From: JADKCL01 sp031424495
GTDB taxonomy: Bacteria; Bacteroidota; Bacteroidia; J057; JADKCL01
Direction: 5' to 3'
Length of the DNA: 8,331 nucleotides
Assembly (NCBI GenBank): GCA_031424495.1
Contig: JANPHP010000266.1
Location: forward strand, 1 to 8,331
Shown: piece after piece, positions 5,029 to 8,331 of the stretch
How the letters are laid out: each line of letters begins with the position of its first letter
Position numbering within the stretch: position 1 is the stretch's first letter
Notes under the pieces: generated by a model
What the model saw: the letters and a program-made list of their open reading frames with translations, nothing else
Told to the model about the DNA's origin: nothing
The model's database searches: none
Translations under genes and position numbers: made by a program

Positions 5029-7155
5029 TTACATGAAAATCAAATAAGACAAGATCACCATCACGCCGACCACGAGCATCATGGCATAGTTGGCGACGGC
5101 GCCTGTTTGCAAGAGCTTGAAGGTATCGCCGAGGAAGAGCGTCACATTCCCCAAACCATTGACGATGCCGTCGAGCACAAACTTATCAAAGGCCATGATC
5201 ACATTGCGAGCAATGTACATAAACGGATCAATGAGCACTTTTTGGTACAGCTCGTCGACATAGAACTTGTTCTGCATCGAGGTGTAAAATTTGCCGAAAC
5301 GCTTCTGCACGATGCTGTCGCCCTTGAGGCCGTGCTTGTCATAGAGCCTCCAAGACACCATCACGCCGCCTACGGCGACCAAGATGGACACGAGAATCAA
5401 GGCAATCTCCAAACCTGCCGTCGCGACATGCTCGGCATGCTCATAGTTTTTCATCGTCACGATGCCCTCATGGCCTTCGTGACCACCCAACCAATTGTTG
5501 AGCATATGGCTGCCGTGCCCGAAGAGCGCAGGCAAGCCCAGGTAACCGCCCACAATGGCCAAACCTGCCAAAATGTACAATGGAATCGTCATGAGGGCAG
5601 GGCTCTCATGCGGTGCATGCACCCCGTGGCCGTGACCATGGTCGTCGTCGCCGTGGGCAGCATCCTTGGCGTGGCCATGGTCGTCATGACCATGCTTGCC
5701 AGCCTTGGGCAGCGCGAAACGCTCCTCGCCACGGAAGGTGAGGAAGTACACACGCGTCATGTAGAATGCTGTGAGTGCCGCGGTCGTCATGCCGATGAGC
5801 CAAATCACCAAATAGAAGGTCTCGCCGCTCATGAAGTTCAAGAACGTGAGGGTCAAGATCTCATCTTTGGAGAAGAAGCCTGCCAAGCCGGGGATACCCG
5901 CGATGGCCAGGGTCGAAATGAAGAATGTGATATGCGTCGAGGGCATGTACTTGCGCAGATTGCCCATCGTGCGGATGTCTTGTGGATCTTTCACGGCGTG
6001 GGTATGCTCCATCGAGTGGATCACCGAGCCGGAACCGAGGAACAAACAAGCCTTGAAGAAGGCGTGTGTCATCACGTGAAAGATGGCTGTCGTATAGGCG
6101 CCCGCGCCCAAGGCGACAAACATGAAGCCGAGCTGCGACACGGTCGAGTAGGCGAGCACCTTCTTGATATCGTTTTGGGCGATGGCGATGAGCGCCGCCA
6201 TGATGGCAGTGAGCGCACCCACCGTGCCGATGATCATACGGATCATCTCAGCATCTTCGGTCGCAAACACATTGCCCATGCGTGCAATGAGGTAGATGCC
6301 CGAGGTCACCATCGTCGCAGCGTGGATGAGGGCAGAAACAGGAGTAGGGCCCGCCATAGCGTCTGGGAGCCATACAAAGAGTGGTATCTGAGCCGACTTG
6401 CCCGTCGCGGCGATGAATAGGAGCAGGGGAATGAGCCAAGCAGCCGTGCCACTCAGTTCGGTGAGGTGATTCACGACGCCCGTGAAGACCGTGCCATCGC
6501 TCATCGTGACGTCAAACAAGTTGAGCGTGTGGAAGTGCGCATAGAGCATCATCATCGCCACGATCATTGCAAAGTCACCGATCCGGTTGGCGACAAAGGC
6601 TTTTTGAGCAGCTTTAGCCTTTTCCATGTCCTCATACCAGAAGCCGATCAGGAAGTAGGAGCAAGCGCCCACGCCTTCCCAGCCCAAGAACAGCACCACC
6701 ATATTGTTGCCCAGCACGAGGTTGAGCATCGCAAAGATGAAGAGGTTGAGGTAGAGGAAAAACTTGTAGAAACCACGGTCGCCATGCATGTAGGCGACGG
6801 AGTAGATGTGAATCAAAGCACCGACACCCGTGATGATGAGGGCCATCGTGAGCGACAGTTGGTCGAGGCGATAGTCAAACATCAGGTTGAAGCCGATGCT
6901 GGAATTGCTCGAATACATCCATTGCAGCGAGTCGGTGGCCCCAAACAAGCCAAAGTGAACCGGCTCGTGAAAGGTGAAGAATGCATACAATACCACAAAA
7001 AATGGGATGGCGACCATCAAGGTCGCCAAAAGGCCGATCCCTTTTTCATTCTTGCGGAATCCCGGGAAAATGAATCCACCCAAGCCGATGAGCATGGAGC
7101 CCAACAATGGCATGAGCAGGATCAGGGAAAACAAAATGGGCGGAGTGTGTTCCAT
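5029..7155 (-). CDS. nuoL: NADH-quinone oxidoreductase subunit L (complex I, antiporter-like)
   Basis: NuoL is the distal antiporter-like subunit of the complex I membrane arm and takes part in proton pumping coupled to NADH oxidation by quinone. The protein has 708 residues, longer than E. coli NuoL (about 613). Family motifs are present: GWEGVGACSYFLIGFWYE at 158-175, with Glu160 matching the conserved TM5 glutamate; TGKSAQIPLFVWLPDAMAGP at 251-270, with the TM7 lysine Lys253; SALIHAATMVTSG at 274-286 (His278); FHVMTHAFFKACLFLGSGS at 359-377 (His360, His364, Lys368); and GFFSKDEIL at 426-434 (Lys430). A loop at 488-516 carries ten histidines plus many Asp and Gly, and accounts for part of the extra length. 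FYVDELYQKVLIDP at 631-644 precedes the C-terminal helices. The ATG at 7155 (MEHTPPILFS) is chosen over an upstream ATG at 7239 that lies inside nuoK. The gap to nuoK is 22 nt. Confidence 0.97.
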   Translation of the reverse strand: MEHTPPILFSLILLMPLLGSMLIGLGGFIFPGFRKNEKGIGLLATLMVAIPFFVVLYAFFTFHEPVHFGLFGATDSLQWMYSSNSSIGFNLMFDYRLDQLSLTMALIITGVGALIHIYSVAYMHGDRGFYKFFLYLNLFIFAMLNLVLGNNMVVLFLGWEGVGACSYFLIGFWYEDMEKAKAAQKAFVANRIGDFAMIVAMMMLYAHFHTLNLFDVTMSDGTVFTGVVNHLTELSGTAAWLIPLLLFIAATGKSAQIPLFVWLPDAMAGPTPVSALIHAATMVTSGIYLIARMGNVFATEDAEMIRMIIGTVGALTAIMAALIAIAQNDIKKVLAYSTVSQLGFMFVALGAGAYTTAIFHVMTHAFFKACLFLGSGSVIHSMEHTHAVKDPQDIRTMGNLRKYMPSTHITFFISTLAIAGIPGLAGFFSKDEILTLTFLNFMSGETFYLVIWLIGMTTAALTAFYMTRVYFLTFRGEERFALPKAGKHGHDDHGHAKDAAHGDDDHGHGHGVHAPHESPALMTIPLYILAGLAIVGGYLGLPALFGHGSHMLNNWLGGHEGHEGIVTMKNYEHAEHVATAGLEIALILVSILVAVGGVMVSWRLYDKHGLKGDSIVQKRFGKFYTSMQNKFYVDELYQKVLIDPFMYIARNVIMAFDKFVLDGIVNGLGNVTLFLGDTFKLLQTGAVANYAMMLVVGVMVILSYLIFM

Positions 7156-7177
7156 CGATGTGCTGGGTATTAGGCCC

Positions 7178-7483
7178 TTACCACTTAAATAGATTGAAAT
7201 TGTTGATGTCGATGTTTTGCTTGTTGCGGAACATCGCAATGATGATCGCCAAGCCGACGACAGCCTCGGCGGCTGCCACGCACATCACAAAAAACACCAG
7301 CATGGCGCCGTCAGGGTCATTGAGGGTGCGCGAAAAGGCCACAAGGCTCAAGTTTACGGAGTTGAGCATGAGCTCGACACACATAAAGATGACGATGGCA
7401 TTGCGACGGGTGAGAACCCCGATCACGCCAAGTGCAAACATGGTCGCACTGATGGCCAGATAATGAAATGCGGTGGGTTCCAT
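7178..7483 (-). CDS. nuoK: NADH-quinone oxidoreductase subunit K
   Basis: NuoK is a small three-helix subunit of the complex I membrane arm and part of the E-channel that links quinone chemistry to the antiporter subunits. From the ATG at 7483 the protein has 101 residues, the usual family length, and starts MEPTAFHYLAIS. Three hydrophobic helices are seen at about 5-24, 28-50 and 60-85. The two membrane glutamates typical of NuoK are present: Glu37 in MCVELMLNSVNL and Glu73 in CVAAAEAVVGLAI. An upstream ATG at 7519 would add 12 polar residues and run into nuoJ, so it is not used. The start lies one base after the nuoJ stop codon, suggesting translational coupling, and nuoL follows after 22 nt. 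Confidence 0.97.
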   Translation of the reverse strand: MEPTAFHYLAISATMFALGVIGVLTRRNAIVIFMCVELMLNSVNLSLVAFSRTLNDPDGAMLVFFVMCVAAAEAVVGLAIIIAMFRNKQNIDINNFNLFKW

Positions 7484-7484
7484 A

Positions 7485-8003
7485 TCAATTTTCGTTCTCG
7501 TAGCGGAATTTCTTGGCAATCACGATCGCACCCACGAGGGCGGCGATGAGCACCACAGAGATCATTTCAAAGGGAAAGATGTACTTGGTCATCATGGCCT
7601 TGCCGATCATTTCGACCGTGGCGATGGAGTATTCGCCCTTCAAGCTGCCGCCTGTCTCGCCCATGCCATTGCGCAAAACGATGAACATCTCGACGACAAA
7701 GGCGAGTCCCATGAACCAAGCGGCCACACGGGCGAAGGTAAATGGACCGTCGTTGGTCTCTTTGTTCAGGTTGAGGATCATGATCACAAACAGGAAGAGC
7801 ACCATGATGGCACCTGCATAGACCAAGATCTGAATCACTGCCAAGAACTCAGCTTGCAGCGAGAGGTAAAGCCCGGCAATACTGAAGAAGTTGAGAATGA
7901 GGCACAAGGCTGCATGAACAGGGTTCCTGTTCAAGATCAAACCAATTCCACCGGCGAGGCCAAGCACCGAGAATATCCAAAAAAGTATCGACTGAAGTTC
8001 CAA
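7485..8003 (-). CDS. nuoJ: NADH-quinone oxidoreductase subunit J, apparent TTG start
   Basis: NuoJ is a five-helix subunit of the complex I membrane arm, next to NuoA, NuoH and NuoK, whose TM3 rearranges during coupling. The protein has 172 residues, a normal length. Conserved segments are NRNPVHAALCLILNFFSIAG at 25-44, AEFLAVIQILVYAGAIMVLF at 51-70 (the TM3 block with Glu52 and Tyr62) and the final helix YIFPFEMISVVLIAALVGA at 141-159 (Glu146). The only plausible start is TTG at 8003. Upstream in frame there is no ATG before a TAG stop 11 codons earlier (8034-8036), and the first internal Met falls beyond essential helices. It is the first gene of the nuoJKL unit; nuoI, its normal upstream neighbour, is not found in the following 328 bases. 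Confidence 0.95.
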   Translation of the reverse strand: MELQSILFWIFSVLGLAGGIGLILNRNPVHAALCLILNFFSIAGLYLSLQAEFLAVIQILVYAGAIMVLFLFVIMILNLNKETNDGPFTFARVAAWFMGLAFVVEMFIVLRNGMGETGGSLKGEYSIATVEMIGKAMMTKYIFPFEMISVVLIAALVGAIVIAKKFRYENEN

Positions 8004-8130
8004 AAGCGTCGTGTTTTGCGGTATTTCAGGCTGCTAAGTTGATGACTAAAAATTAGAATGTCAAACGGAATATGCGCTGCGCTGTCATACAGGGCCATGA
8101 GATGTCCACACTATAGATGTGTAGAATCAC

Positions 8131-8174
8131 CGAACCTCCGGCCGCAGGGTTATCGATACGACGCCTCTGACGGC
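8131..8174 (-). repeat. REP-like GC-rich repeat, copy 3 (diverged)
   Basis: On the minus strand this reads GCCGTCAGAGGCGTCGTATC, then GATAACCCTGCGGCCGGAGG. The order matches copy 1: GCCG..GAGGC, GCGTCG, AT.., CTGC(A/G)GCC(A/G)GAGG. It is more diverged than copies 1 and 2 are from each other, and its 3' end (TTCGGTGATTC) no longer shows CGCAA/TTG. It lies between nuoJ and the next upstream gene, as expected of an intergenic element. Confidence 0.5.
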
Positions 8175-8262
8175 GGGGGTATAGGATAGGAGTCATTCGC
8201 TCATTCCCCAAACCACCCAACATCAACCCTCAATCAAAGCCAACCAAGTGGACACATAGGCC

Positions 8263-8331
8263 CGAGATCCTTTCGACTTGCCCCCATCGGACCCAAAAGG
8301 TCGGAGCATTGACCTCAGAAGTATCTCGATG
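8263..8331. repeat. Long imperfect palindrome (REP/MITE-like), reaching the window edge
   Basis: Outer arms CGAGAT (8263-8268) and ATCTCG (8323-8328) are exact complements, and 12 of the first 18 positions of the arms pair. The centre holds a second hairpin, TCGGACC (8287-8293), CAAAA loop, GGTCGGA (8299-8305), with six of seven pairs. Both hairpins share one centre near 8296, so the whole 66 bases can fold as one cruciform or RNA stem. The CGAGATCCTTTCGAC end resembles palindromic intergenic repeats that are common in many bacterial genomes. Copy number cannot be judged from one copy. Confidence 0.55.

Larger units (their letters stand above)
8004..8331. other. Non-coding region upstream of nuoJ
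   Basis: No credible gene was found. Reading in from the right edge on the minus strand, the longest open frame closes after about 33 codons and translates a palindromic repeat, with no ferredoxin cysteine motifs, so it is not the end of nuoI. The part nearest nuoJ (8037-8075) is AT-rich and probably holds the promoter. On the minus strand TTGACA is seen at about 8057-8062 and TAATTTTT at about 8048-8055, but these are too close together to form one promoter. A short imperfect palindrome, CCACACTATAGATGTGTAG, lies at 8105-8123. A third REP-like repeat and a larger palindrome fill much of the rest. Confidence 0.6.

Noticed and set aside
4960..6420. 486-codon open frame on the plus strand
   Set aside because: It is antisense to nuoL, whose motifs are unmistakable. 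The translation is rich in His, Glu and Arg as expected from the complement of a GC-biased membrane protein gene, and shows no family signature.
8231..8331. Open frame entering from the right edge on the minus strand, considered as the end of nuoI
   Set aside because: It closes after about 33 codons, has no ferredoxin-type cysteine motif and coincides with a palindromic repeat.

Overview
The window looks like chromosomal DNA of a member of the Bacteroidota. The lineage is inferred from the GyrB N-terminus, the style of the AsmA and NuoL proteins, and start codons that lack a purine-rich Shine-Dalgarno sequence. A Saprospiria-like, moderately GC-rich member is possible, but this is not proven. 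Every gene I can support lies on the minus strand, so transcription runs right to left.

Layout from left to right: (1) positions 1-101 hold the first 34 codons of gyrB, cut by the window edge. (2) Positions 102-469 are a non-coding, partly AT-rich gap with a perfect DnaA box (TTATCCACA, 262-270) and a marked excess of ATCCAC cores. This is either a candidate replication origin or a DnaA-controlled gyrB promoter region. (3) Positions 470-4671 hold a compact three-gene unit, transcribed in the order AsmA-family protein (1063 aa), small outer-membrane barrel protein (194 aa), small lipoprotein (137 aa). Spacings are 4 and 7 nt, so it is very likely an operon working on the cell envelope. (4) Positions 4672-5028 are non-coding, with an inverted pair of GC-rich REP-like repeats and a strong intrinsic terminator for the nuo unit. 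(5) Positions 5029-8003 hold nuoJ-nuoK-nuoL (transcribed in that order), three proton-pumping membrane subunits of respiratory complex I. (6) Positions 8004-8331 are non-coding, with a third copy of the REP-like repeat and a 66-69 bp imperfect palindrome that reaches the window edge.

NuoJ, NuoK and NuoL would work together in the membrane arm of NADH:quinone oxidoreductase. The block is unusual because nuoI does not directly precede nuoJ, and a terminator rather than nuoM follows nuoL, so the complex I genes appear split in this genome. The AsmA-barrel-lipoprotein unit has one predicted inner-membrane-anchored bridge-like protein, one outer-membrane barrel and one lipoprotein. That set could plausibly serve lipid transport or envelope homeostasis, but the joint role is inference. 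I see no defence system, CRISPR array, transposase, tRNA or rRNA. The less ordinary content is the DnaA-box cluster, the repeat families, the split nuo block and the envelope triad.
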